The notes beneath the pieces were generated by a model. That model worked only from the letters and a program-made list of their open reading frames with translations, did not search any database and had not been told where the DNA came from. DNA of 25,003 bases, taken from positions 1 through 25,003 of the forward strand of contig CAMOLA010000034.1 in the NCBI GenBank assembly GCA_946618265.1, in the 5' to 3' direction. Origin of the DNA: an uncultured Eggerthellaceae bacterium. GTDB lineage: Bacteria > Actinomycetota > Coriobacteriia > Coriobacteriales > Eggerthellaceae. Made by a program: the position numbers and the translations under genes. Positions 1 to 6,108 of this stretch are shown piece by piece; within the stretch, counting starts at the first letter, position 1, and each line of letters starts with the position of its first letter.

Positions 1-69
1 CACGGACGCCTCCCGCAGCGGGGGCGTTCTCGTTCCCGGGCCCCGCCTCCGGGACTCGAACCGGGAGGT

Positions 70-116
70 CGTTTTCCGTCAAGCGGAAGGCCCGGTGGGC
101 CTTCCGTAGGAAAACG
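70..116. repeat. Nested hairpin
   Basis: The outer arms are 70-77 and 109-116 (8 bp, CGTTTTCC with GGAAAACG). Inside them is a second perfect 10-bp stem, 84-93 with 97-106, closed by a 3-base loop. Two concentric perfect stems are unlikely by chance and suggest a folded RNA or a REP-type palindrome. No T-tract follows on either strand, so it is not a standard intrinsic terminator. Confidence 0.7.
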
Positions 117-143
117 GCGCGGAGGCTTCAGCCGGAGCGCGTG

Positions 144-162
144 ATTTTCGCGCAGCGAAAAT
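144..162. repeat. Short hairpin, 8-bp stem
   Basis: ATTTTCGC at 144-151 pairs with GCGAAAAT at 155-162 around a 3-base loop. It lies immediately before the tRNA-end-like fragment and within the 192-bp repeat unit. Confidence 0.6.
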
Positions 163-166
163 ACGG

Positions 167-185
167 AGTCCTGCTGGGCCCACCA
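167..185 (+). pseudogene. tRNA 3'-end-like fragment with CCA
   Basis: AGTCCTGCTGGGCCCACCA has the layout of a bacterial tRNA 3' end: the last T-loop bases, a five-base T-stem strand (CCTGC), a seven-base acceptor strand (TGGGCCC), a discriminator A and encoded CCA. The matching 5' parts (GGGCCCA acceptor strand, D arm, anticodon arm, T-stem 5' strand) are absent upstream, so this is not a functional tRNA. The sequence following it is the one repeated at base 1, so an intact copy could lie just outside the window. It could be a tRNA remnant left by duplication or integration, or a coincidence. Confidence 0.45.
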
Positions 186-306
186 TCGAATCCACGGACG
201 CCTCCCGCAGCGGGGGCGTTCTCGTTCCCGGGCCCCGCCTCCGGGACCCGAACAGGGTGAAACATTTACCCTAGAGGCCTCTTTCACATGTAGCGTTTGG
301 AATTGA

Positions 307-556
307 CGGTTCTGGTCGCGTTTTGCGGGGTCGCGATGGCGGTTATGCGTGAAATGCGCGGTTCTGGACGCGTATTCGATATATAACTAATTGCATCATA
401 TACAAATACGCAGGTCAACGGCGAGGTCATTTCGGCGAATCGTCCAGGACCGTGCATTCGGTGCAATTGCTCGATTGCGATGTGCGATTTTGCGTCCAGA
501 ACCGTGCATCTGGTGCGTCACCATCCCCGCCGCCAACCGAAACGCGTCCAGGACCG
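307..556. repeat. Five-copy motif array, ~52-bp period, divergent
   Basis: A motif close to CGCGTCCAGAACCG occurs five times. Two copies point left (307-320, 359-372) and three point right (about 440-452, 491-504, 543-556). Spacing within each group is 51-52 bp. Similarity extends to a following GTGCAT-like stretch in several copies and a preceding AAAACG-like stretch, while the sequence between differs. The copies differ by one or two bases, unlike a CRISPR array. The array lies just downstream of the 620-1441 gene. Function unknown; a phased set of protein-binding sites or a degenerate repeat family are both possible. Confidence 0.65.
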
Positions 557-619
557 CGATTCCAGCGCGGTGGCGCGGCGTCGGAGTGAAACGAATACCC
601 TGAAGACCTGTTTCAGTCA

Positions 620-1441
620 TTAGGGGCGTGCGTGCTCGCAGGGGACGTTGACCTGGCATTTTCCGCAGCCGTAGTAGCCGGGGAAGAGTTCTTTGGATTT
701 GTTCAGCTCCTGATGGCAGATGTAGTTGTCCTTGCCCGTTTCGAACGAGATCGCGCCTGCGGGGCAGCGGTCGATGCAGGCGCCGCATTTGATGCAGTAA
801 TCGTCAAGGCCCGAGTAAGCGCGCGTCGTCGTGGGCAGGGCGGCGGACACGATGACGCTGCCAAGGCGTCCCGCCATGCCCTTTTCGGTGATGATGCCCC
901 TGTTCAGGGAAAACGTGCCGAGGCCGCAAACATGGGCGACGTGGCGTTCCGACCAGTTGCTTCGATACGCGGCGGAGGGATTCTCGTCATGATGCGTCAC
1001 GCTCATGTCGGGATGGCATGCCGGGCAGACGGCTTCGAAGCCGGCTTTGCGCACGAGCCGCACGATGTGCTCGCCGAGCCTCATGATGAACATCTGGCCC
1101 TCGATGCGCGCATGCAGCCATTCGGGGGATACGGGCCCGTCGCCGCGGTTGCTTTCTCGGACCTGCTCGGACATGGGCAGGAAGTACGATATGACGCTTT
1201 GCGCACTGGGCAGCCAATCCTTCGGCAGGCGCATGTTCGGGCCGACTGCGTCGCTGCCCTGCAATTCGACGAACATCGGGTCGTCGGCGGCGCCGATGGC
1301 GATGAGCGGGTAGTCGAACAGCTTCAAGTTCGCCGAGCTGGGGCTAAGCGCCATTCGAAGCGAAACGTAGTTTCCCGAGCTCCCGTCTATGAACGTGTTG
1401 ATCTCCTGTTCGAGATATGCGAGCAATTCGGCTGATTCCAT
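620..1441 (-). CDS. Epoxyqueuosine-reductase-like double [4Fe-4S] protein
   Basis: A 273-residue protein resembling the iron-sulfur part of QueG-type epoxyqueuosine reductases. The first cluster motif is C216-x2-C219-x2-C222-x3-C226-P, the ferredoxin-type pattern; the second set is C242, C259, C262 and C268 (GCGKCQVNVPC). The N-terminal two thirds carries an additional C139-x2-C142 pair. QueG removes the epoxide oxygen in the last step of queuosine synthesis, but many stand-alone relatives of this length have unknown substrates, and no other queuosine gene is nearby. I therefore name only the family. The ATG at 1439-1441 is preceded by a purine-rich AAGGGGGA site. The gene stands alone, and a perfect 16-bp palindrome lies about 30 bp upstream. 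Fold class confident, substrate not. Confidence 0.75.
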   Translation of the reverse strand: MESAELLAYLEQEINTFIDGSSGNYVSLRMALSPSSANLKLFDYPLIAIGAADDPMFVELQGSDAVGPNMRLPKDWLPSAQSVISYFLPMSEQVRESNRGDGPVSPEWLHARIEGQMFIMRLGEHIVRLVRKAGFEAVCPACHPDMSVTHHDENPSAAYRSNWSERHVAHVCGLGTFSLNRGIITEKGMAGRLGSVIVSAALPTTTRAYSGLDDYCIKCGACIDRCPAGAISFETGKDNYICHQELNKSKELFPGYYGCGKCQVNVPCEHARP

Positions 1442-1472
1442 TGATCCCCCTTGCTATTACCCCACATCGCAG

Positions 1473-1488
1473 CCTCCGCATGCGGAGG
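1473..1488. promoter_or_regulatory. Perfect 16-bp palindrome, candidate operator
   Basis: CCTCCGCATGCGGAGG is a perfect dyad without a spacer, about 31 bp upstream of the start codon at 1441, where a promoter would be expected. A dimeric regulator site is plausible, but a short GC-rich hairpin in the leader is equally possible. Confidence 0.35.
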
Positions 1489-1646
1489 TCATCAGTCAGC
1501 ATATGTTGCATCTGACGGGCAATTCTATCAACAGGCAACAGCGAAAACGGGGATGCTCGCCATTCTCGGGCCTTTTCGTCAATCTGCACGATGCTCGTTT
1601 GCACAATGTCCAGGGAGGTGACCAAGGGGGGCTCCCTTTCGGAGAG

Positions 1647-1723
1647 ATTAGTGCACATTACTTGACCTTCGAAAAACGTGACCTGGGGTTTTATGGGCGC
1701 GGAGCCAAGTAATGTGCACTAAT
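1647..1723. repeat. 77-bp inverted-repeat element
   Basis: The 18-base arms ATTAGTGCACATTACTTG (1647-1664) and its exact reverse complement (1706-1723) enclose 41 bp. No flanking target duplication is obvious. It may be a small non-autonomous element or a protein-binding site. Confidence 0.75.
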
Positions 1724-1776
1724 TTCTGGCGGCCTCACGCTGAGCCTCCCCTTCCGCTTTTGGGACGTTCGCGTTG

Positions 1777-1807
1777 GGGACCGAAAGGGAGTCTCCCTTT
1801 CGGTCCC
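1777..1807. repeat. REP-like palindrome (GGGAGTCTCCC family)
   Basis: Perfect 15-bp arms (GGGACCGAAAGGGAG) surround a single T. It begins 13 bases past the stop codon of the leftward YolD-like gene at 1821. Related copies occur at 14172-14229, 15273-15301, 19364-19390 and 24948-25003. It could act as a 3' mRNA stabiliser or a weak terminator; there is no T-tract. Confidence 0.8.
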
Positions 1808-1820
1808 TGGGGCGTTGGTG

Positions 1821-2066
1821 TTACGGCGCGTCGGGGAAGGAGATGCGCTCGTCGTGGGCGGCCTCGGCTTCGCGCTCCTTGGCGCGCAAGGCGTCCTGGT
1901 AGCCTTTCAGCGGATCGAAGGGGATGAAGATCTTGGCGCGTTGGGCCAGCGGCATGCGCGGCCGCGGCAGCACGGGCGCCTGGGGCTCGGCTGGAAAGCG
2001 CTGCTCGCGCGCGTCGTCGCGGGCGACGGTGGCTGCCTCATTGACTTGTCTCGTGCTATTCGCCAC
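1821..2066 (-). CDS. YolD-like small protein
   Basis: An 81-residue protein starting at GTG (2064-2066), preceded by AGGAGG with an 8-base spacer. Its core MPLAQRAKIFIPFDPLKGYQ (about residues 38-57) matches the conserved pattern of YolD-like proteins, which in Firmicutes are encoded beside Y-family UV-repair polymerases and are thought to be UmuD-like partners. The start overlaps the end of the polymerase gene by 11 bp, implying translational coupling. The N-terminal 30 residues are charged and probably disordered. Assignment rests on the core motif and the neighbour; biochemical role in this group is inferred. Confidence 0.65.
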   Translation of the reverse strand: MANSTRQVNEAATVARDDAREQRFPAEPQAPVLPRPRMPLAQRAKIFIPFDPLKGYQDALRAKEREAEAAHDERISFPDAP

Positions 2067-3504
2067 TCTTGTGCCCTCCTAGCTGGCGGTTGCGGTCTCG
2101 CTGCGTCGCCTGCGGCATGAAATCGATGCCTTTCAGCAGCGCGTTCTTCCCGAACTTGCGCTTGACGTCCAAGATGGCTTCTTGCCGTGCGCGCTCCTCG
2201 GCCGCCTGTCCCGCATCGTCGAACAGCGAAAGCTGGACCTGCGATCCTTCGTCGACGACGCCGTTGAAGTTGAGCATCAGGTTGTGCACCTTGCGGTGCG
2301 GATCGGCGATCTCGCGGTACAGCTCCACGATGTGCGGCAAGATGATGTCACGCGAATTCGTCGAGAAGGGGAACCGCGTGGTGCCGCGTGCATCCGTGGC
2401 GTAATTGCGCGGGTCGGCGGGGTCATAGGGCTTGGCGGCGCGGCTTCGCGGGGCTCCCGACGCGGATTGCGCCCCCGCCTGCGCGCCGGCGTCGTGACGT
2501 CGCACATCCGCAGCGTTTCCGTAAGGCGAAGCGGGACTCCCGTGCCGCGCGCCTGCGTCCCGCTCGACGTCAAGGTCGCGCGCCTCGTGCCGATCGTAGC
2601 GCACGGCCAGCGTCACCGAATCGGCGACGACGCCCTTGCCCACCATGTCGAGGCACGACGCATCGGCCATCTCCTTCACGACGATGAGCGCGTCGTCGAA
2701 GCTGTAGGGGCAACCGAGCACTTGCGCGTTCGTGATGGAATGGCTTTGCGGCTTGTACGCCTTGATGTCGGCGATGGTCACCGGCTCGTAGCCCCATGCG
2801 TGGTCGATGAGTATTTCGGCATCGATGCCGAACACATCGTAGAGCTTGTCGAGGTCGGGGTAGAGGGCGAGCTCTCCCATCGTGCGGATGCCCAGCTCGT
2901 GAAGGCGGCGCTCGGTGCCGCGGCCGATGCGCCAGAAGTCCGTGAGCGGCTGGTGGTCCCACAGCGTCGCCTTGAACGACTCGGCGTCGAGCTCGCCGAA
3001 GAAGTCGGGGCTGTGCTTGGCCGTGATGTCGAGCGCGAGCTTGGCAAGGTAGAGGTTGGGCCCGATGCCGCAGGTGGCCGGTATGCCCACTTCGCGCAGG
3101 ATCTCGCCGCGGATGCGCTCGCCCAGCTCGCGGGCCGTGCAACCGTAGAGCGGCAGGTAACCCGTCACGTCCATGAACGCCTCGTCGATCGAATAGACGT
3201 GGATATCGTCTTTCGAGAAATACCGCAGGTAAATGGCATAGATTTCGGCCGAATACTCGACGTATTTGGCCATGCGCGGCGGGGCCATGATGTAGGAGAA
3301 GCTCTTGGGAATCTCGAACACGCGGGCGCGCCCCGACACGCCGCGCGCCTTGAGCGAAGGCGACACGGCCAGGCAAATCGTTTTCTCGGTGCGCTCGGGA
3401 TCCGCCACAACCAGGTCGGTCGTCATCGGATCGAGGCCGCGTTCGACGCATTCGACCGAGGCGTAGAACGATTTCAGGTCTATGCACAGGTATTGCTTGG
3501 GCAC
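2056..3504 (-). CDS. Y-family (UmuC/DinB-type) translesion DNA polymerase
   Basis: A 482-residue protein from GTG at 3502-3504, chosen because GGAAGG lies 6 bases upstream and homology begins at once with the catalytic DLKSFYASVE (about residues 9-18). The other catalytic acidic pair is in YSIDEAFMD (about 104-112). KARGVSGRARVFEIP in the fingers/palm is typical of the UmuC/UvrX branch. After the thumb, a 65-70-residue stretch rich in Ala, Arg, Gly and Asp (about 310-377) interrupts the little-finger domain and is probably disordered. QLSLF at about 424-428 fits the beta-clamp-binding motif. It inserts nucleotides opposite damaged DNA at the replication fork. The YolD-like gene follows with overlap. 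No clear LexA box was found, so SOS control is unproven. Confidence 0.92.
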   Translation of the reverse strand: MPKQYLCIDLKSFYASVECVERGLDPMTTDLVVADPERTEKTICLAVSPSLKARGVSGRARVFEIPKSFSYIMAPPRMAKYVEYSAEIYAIYLRYFSKDDIHVYSIDEAFMDVTGYLPLYGCTARELGERIRGEILREVGIPATCGIGPNLYLAKLALDITAKHSPDFFGELDAESFKATLWDHQPLTDFWRIGRGTERRLHELGIRTMGELALYPDLDKLYDVFGIDAEILIDHAWGYEPVTIADIKAYKPQSHSITNAQVLGCPYSFDDALIVVKEMADASCLDMVGKGVVADSVTLAVRYDRHEARDLDVERDAGARHGSPASPYGNAADVRRHDAGAQAGAQSASGAPRSRAAKPYDPADPRNYATDARGTTRFPFSTNSRDIILPHIVELYREIADPHRKVHNLMLNFNGVVDEGSQVQLSLFDDAGQAAEERARQEAILDVKRKFGKNALLKGIDFMPQATQRDRNRQLGGHKSGE

Positions 3505-3814
3505 TCTGATCCTTCCGGCGTCTTGCTCGCAGCGAGGAATTGTAGCATTAATCGACAAGCTAGCTGATTCGCCGCATGAAGAAGGCCTCGCGAGCGGCCG
3601 CCGACAATTTGGGGGGTCTCCCCCTATAGGTAGTAACGGGCCGTTTCGAGTTGCGGAATCCCGGCATCTCGCTCGCGGCGAGGGATTTCGGCGTGAGTTG
3701 GGCGCCATGTTCTGATTGGGACGTTCGTGCCGATGTAGCGTGTTTTCTCCATCCGAAAGCGCTACACTGTAACCGTTCTCTTAAATGAAGCAAAAACGAA
3801 GAACAGGAGGAACA
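3505..3814. other. Divergent intergenic region (polymerase / PASTA lipoprotein)
   Basis: This 310-bp stretch must carry the promoters of two divergent genes. A TACACT -10-like hexamer (3763-3768) precedes the PASTA gene. A 7-bp inverted repeat, TGTAGCG at 3734-3740 with CGCTACA at 3760-3766, overlaps that hexamer and could bind a regulator. No gene is apparent. Confidence 0.4.
3763..3768 (+). promoter_or_regulatory. Candidate -10 box of PASTA lipoprotein gene
   Basis: TACACT would place transcription start near 3775, leaving a leader of about 40 bases before the ATG at 3815. No convincing -35 box is seen. The right arm of a small inverted repeat overlaps it. Confidence 0.3.
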
Positions 3815-5182
3815 ATGAGTACCAATCCCACGAAAAAGAGGGCAGGCGTCCTCGCATGCGTGAGCTTGCTCGTCGTCGCCCTGGTGGCGCTGGCCGCTTG
3901 CGCCGCGCCGCAGCAGTCGGCGTCGTCCGCCAAGGAGGACCTCTCCAGCGCATCCGACGTGCCGATGTCGCTCGTCCCCAACGTCGTCTCGCTCACGCTG
4001 CCCGACGCGGAGAAGTCGCTCGTCGCTTCCGGCTTCAAGCTGGGCGAGGTCAAGTACGAGGCGTCCGACACGGTGCCGGCTGGCAACGTCGTGTCGCAAA
4101 ACCCCGAGGCGCTCGCGACGGGCGCCAAGGATCGCTTGGTAGCGCTCGTGGTCTCGTCGGGTAGGGCGACCCCTAAGAAGGTGGCCGTGCCGGACGTGTT
4201 CGGCCTCAACCAGAAGAAGGCCGAGAAGGCGCTGGCCAAGGCGGGCCTCATCGGCATCTGCAAGGGCTCCGAAGAGACGACCGAGGTTGATCCCGGCAAG
4301 GCCTTCAAGCAGTCGGTCAAGGCCGGCAAGAAGGTGAACGAAGGCACGAAAGTCACCTTCAAGATCGCCCTCGCGCCTGCGAAGGTCACGGTGCCCAACG
4401 TCGTGGGCATGGACGAGGGCAAGGCCGAGAGCGTCATCGAGGACGCCAAGCTGAGCTTCGATACCACGTCGGTCTACAGCGACTCCGTCGATGCCGGTCT
4501 CGTCATCACGCAGTCCTACAATGCGGGCACCGAAGTGCAGGTTGGCACGACGGTGACCATCACCCTTTCGCTGGGGCCGAAGCCGGCCGAGCAGGTCACG
4601 GTTCCCGATGTCATCACGTACAGCTGGTCCGAGGCCGAAGCGGCCATGGATTCCGCGGGTCTCGTGGCGCGCTACACCGGCGACCCGTCCGGGGTCGTGA
4701 CCGACCAGGACTTTGATGCTGGCACGACGGTCGATGCGGGCACGGTCGTCACGTTGACGCTTTCCGAGGCGGAAGATCCGGTCGAGGTCCCCAACCTGAT
4801 CGGCATGTCGGTTGCTGCAGCCGAGAATGCGACCGACAATCTGGGCCTGAGCCTTGATGGCGATAACGTCGGAGTCGTCGTCGAGCAGACGCCCGCGCCG
4901 GGCACGCTGGTCGAGCCCGATTCGACCGTCTCGATCAAGACCGATATTGTGGACGACGATGATGACTATGAAGAGAAAGCCGATGCCGACGTCGACGCCG
5001 ACGGCATGGTGCAGGTGCCCAACTTTGTCGGCATGGATGCCGAAGAAGCCGAAAACGCCGCAGATGCAGCAGGCGTGAGCCTTGACGGTGGCGGTGAAGG
5101 CACCATCGTCGATCAGACGCCTGATGCCGGCACCATGGTGGAATCGGGCGACACCGTGTCGGTGAACTTTGACGACGAATAG
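3815..5182 (+). CDS. Free-standing lipoprotein with six PASTA repeats
   Basis: A 455-residue protein; the ATG at 3815 has AGGAGG 4 bases upstream, better than the in-frame ATG at 3785. The N-terminus is a signal peptide with Lys/Arg, a hydrophobic core and lipobox LAAC, so it is probably lipid-anchored outside the membrane. The rest is six consecutive PASTA-like repeats, each opening with VP(N/D)hh-G and closing with a G-T-x-V-x-(L/I) strand. They begin near VPNVVSL, VPDVFGL, VPNVVGM, VPDVITY, VPNLIGM and VPNFVGM. An acidic linker (DDDDDYEEKADADVDADG) separates repeats five and six. PASTA domains bind peptidoglycan or muropeptides, usually on PknB-type kinases or penicillin-binding proteins, but neither enzyme is fused here. 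A role in wall sensing or as a kinase decoy is inference. Confidence 0.9.
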   Translation: MSTNPTKKRAGVLACVSLLVVALVALAACAAPQQSASSAKEDLSSASDVPMSLVPNVVSLTLPDAEKSLVASGFKLGEVKYEASDTVPAGNVVSQNPEALATGAKDRLVALVVSSGRATPKKVAVPDVFGLNQKKAEKALAKAGLIGICKGSEETTEVDPGKAFKQSVKAGKKVNEGTKVTFKIALAPAKVTVPNVVGMDEGKAESVIEDAKLSFDTTSVYSDSVDAGLVITQSYNAGTEVQVGTTVTITLSLGPKPAEQVTVPDVITYSWSEAEAAMDSAGLVARYTGDPSGVVTDQDFDAGTTVDAGTVVTLTLSEAEDPVEVPNLIGMSVAAAENATDNLGLSLDGDNVGVVVEQTPAPGTLVEPDSTVSIKTDIVDDDDDYEEKADADVDADGMVQVPNFVGMDAEEAENAADAAGVSLDGGGEGTIVDQTPDAGTMVESGDTVSVNFDDE

Positions 5183-5221
5183 CGAACTGTCGCGAGCTGC
5201 CGATTGAAGGATAGCTTCTGA

Positions 5222-5263
5222 AAGGCGCCGCGGGCCGGTATGCTGCCGAGCCCGTGGCGCCTT
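5222..5263 (+). terminator. Terminator of the PASTA lipoprotein gene
   Basis: Arms 5222-5235 (AAGGCGCCGCGGGC) and 5250-5263 (GCCCGTGGCGCCTT) pair over 14 positions with one mismatch around a 14-base loop, 40 bp after the stop. Only a weak T-rich tail follows, so termination may be incomplete. Confidence 0.65.
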
Positions 5264-5430
5264 CGTTATACGCCGGATGCGTGGAAGGTGAGCCGGGAGG
5301 ACACGCCTTCCAAATCGCCCGCCTGACGTTTCGACGGTGTCCCTGTCAGATGAATGCGATCGCGCACGCTGGTGACGGGCAGGAGGTGCGCTTTTCGAGT
5401 CAGTCATCTGACGCTTTGACGGGTTCCCTG

Positions 5431-5518
5431 CCAGATGGACGATGCCCCTGCCAGGTGGACGATGTCCCCGCCAGGTGGACGATGCCCCTGCCAGGTGGAC
5501 GATGTCCCCGCCAGGTGA
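5431..5518. repeat. 20-bp tandem repeat, 4.4 copies, alternating subtypes
   Basis: Units begin at 5431, 5451, 5471, 5491 and 5511 (partial). The consensus is CCAGGTGGACGATGCCCCTG. Alternate units read ...GATGTCCCCG, giving a 40-bp higher-order period. Degenerate relatives are visible just upstream (5339-5356, 5421-5430). The length is likely to vary between strains. Confidence 0.9.
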
Positions 5519-5597
5519 ATGCTTCGGGCCCGACGCTCCGTCGGGTTCCTGCTAGGAGTTGGCGCGAACGGGGGGCGTACCAGGTTCCGTCTTGCAG

Positions 5598-5785
5598 TCG
5601 TACATTTCCCACGGTTTTTGCCATATGCGATTTCTCATGGTAGGAATGTGGCAAAATGTACGATTTCCGGTCCGAAAGGGCGGGGTTTTCGTGCATTTCG
5701 CTTCTATTCTGCCAGCTCGTCGTACATTTGTCCCATTTCCTGCCATGAGAAATCGCATATGGCAAAAACCGTGGGAAATGCACGA
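5598..5785. repeat. 188-bp inverted-repeat element with 66-bp arms
   Basis: Left arm 5598-5663 and right arm 5720-5785 match at 59 of 66 positions; the outer 43 bp contain a single mismatch. The 56-bp centre carries further CGTGCATTT-type motifs like those at the arm ends. No coding capacity or flanking direct repeat is evident. It resembles a MITE or a long-hairpin palindromic element, and transcription from either side would give a stable hairpin RNA. Confidence 0.85.
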
Positions 5786-6044
5786 ATCATTTGGTTCGCG
5801 TGCCGAACGTTGGTATCACGGGTCGCTTTGAGACGGAGGCGGCCATTGCTTGGAATCGATTTTGCAGAAGTAAACGATTCGAGAGAAAGGCAGCGTCCAC
5901 TATGGGCGCTTTACGGAAAAAGGAAGCTTTGCAGAACCAACTTCCCGTTCCGTTCGGCTGATTACCTGAACAAAAAGGCGGGTGTTACGATGCGCGCGAG
6001 AGCGCGCGATACGCCACTTTCGTTATGAGGGCGGCTCTTCTGCG

Positions 6045-6103
6045 TGAACAGGGGACGTGTTCCTGTTCAAGATCCAGTTGAACAGGAACACGTCCCCTGT
6101 TCA
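6045..6103. repeat. Perfect 26-bp-arm palindrome
   Basis: Arms 6045-6070 and 6078-6103 are exact reverse complements around a 7-base loop. The core is ACAGGGGACGTGTTCCTGTT. It ends 5 bases before the stop codon of the leftward gene at 6109, so it would form a strong hairpin at that mRNA's 3' end. There is no T-tract. It resembles REP-type palindromes in layout. Confidence 0.85.
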
Positions 6104-6108
6104 ACACA

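Larger units (their letters stand above)
1..248. repeat. 192-bp-period duplicated GC-rich segment
   Basis: Bases 1-55 recur exactly at 193-247, so the window opens inside a tandem duplication with a 192-bp period. The next base differs (T at 56, C at 248) and similarity then fades. Between the copies are a nested hairpin (70-116) and a second hairpin (144-162). At 167-185 lies a stretch that looks like the 3' end of a tRNA. No open reading frame here looks coding. The left boundary lies outside the window, so the copy number is unknown. Confidence 0.8.
1442..1820. other. Gene-free region with three palindromes
   Basis: These 379 bp separate two leftward genes. They contain the operator-like palindrome 1473-1488, the inverted-repeat element 1647-1723, a degenerate copy of the GGGAGTCTCCC-type palindrome near 1622-1642, and a perfect copy at 1777-1807. 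Open frames here lack ribosome binding sites and protein-like composition, and I see no gene. Confidence 0.6.
5264..6108. other. 845-bp gene-free, repeat-rich region
   Basis: This region lies between two convergent genes. It holds a 20-bp tandem repeat (5431-5518), a 188-bp inverted-repeat element (5598-5785) and a 59-bp palindrome (6045-6103). 5786-6040 has no repeat I recognise except a small GCGCGC hairpin near 5992. Open frames here run across the repeats, on both strands, with no ribosome binding site, so I call no gene. Confidence 0.6.

Noticed and set aside
51..68. Minus-strand tRNA suggested by GGTTCGAGTCCC
   Set aside because: The bases around this T-loop-like string do not form a five-pair T-stem, and no acceptor or anticodon stem can be built around it.
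38..185. Complete tRNA, including a tRNA-Sec, ending at 185
   Set aside because: Only the 3' 19 bases fit a tRNA. No GGGCCCA 5' acceptor strand, D arm or anticodon arm can be paired within 100 bases upstream.
307..556. CRISPR array
   Set aside because: The repeats are only about 14-24 bp, imperfect, change orientation, and there are no cas genes in the window.
3505..3560. LexA/SOS box for the polymerase
   Set aside because: No sequence close to a Gram-positive or actinobacterial LexA palindrome was found upstream of the GTG start.
3560..5407. 615-residue minus-strand open frame
   Set aside because: It lies opposite the PASTA gene, has an Arg/His-rich composition typical of antisense frames in GC-rich DNA, and no ribosome binding site. 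The plus-strand gene has a signal peptide and six domains.
5400..6028. Open frames across the tandem repeat and the 188-bp element
   Set aside because: Frames exist on both strands because the element is palindromic. They lack ribosome binding sites and read repeat sequence.
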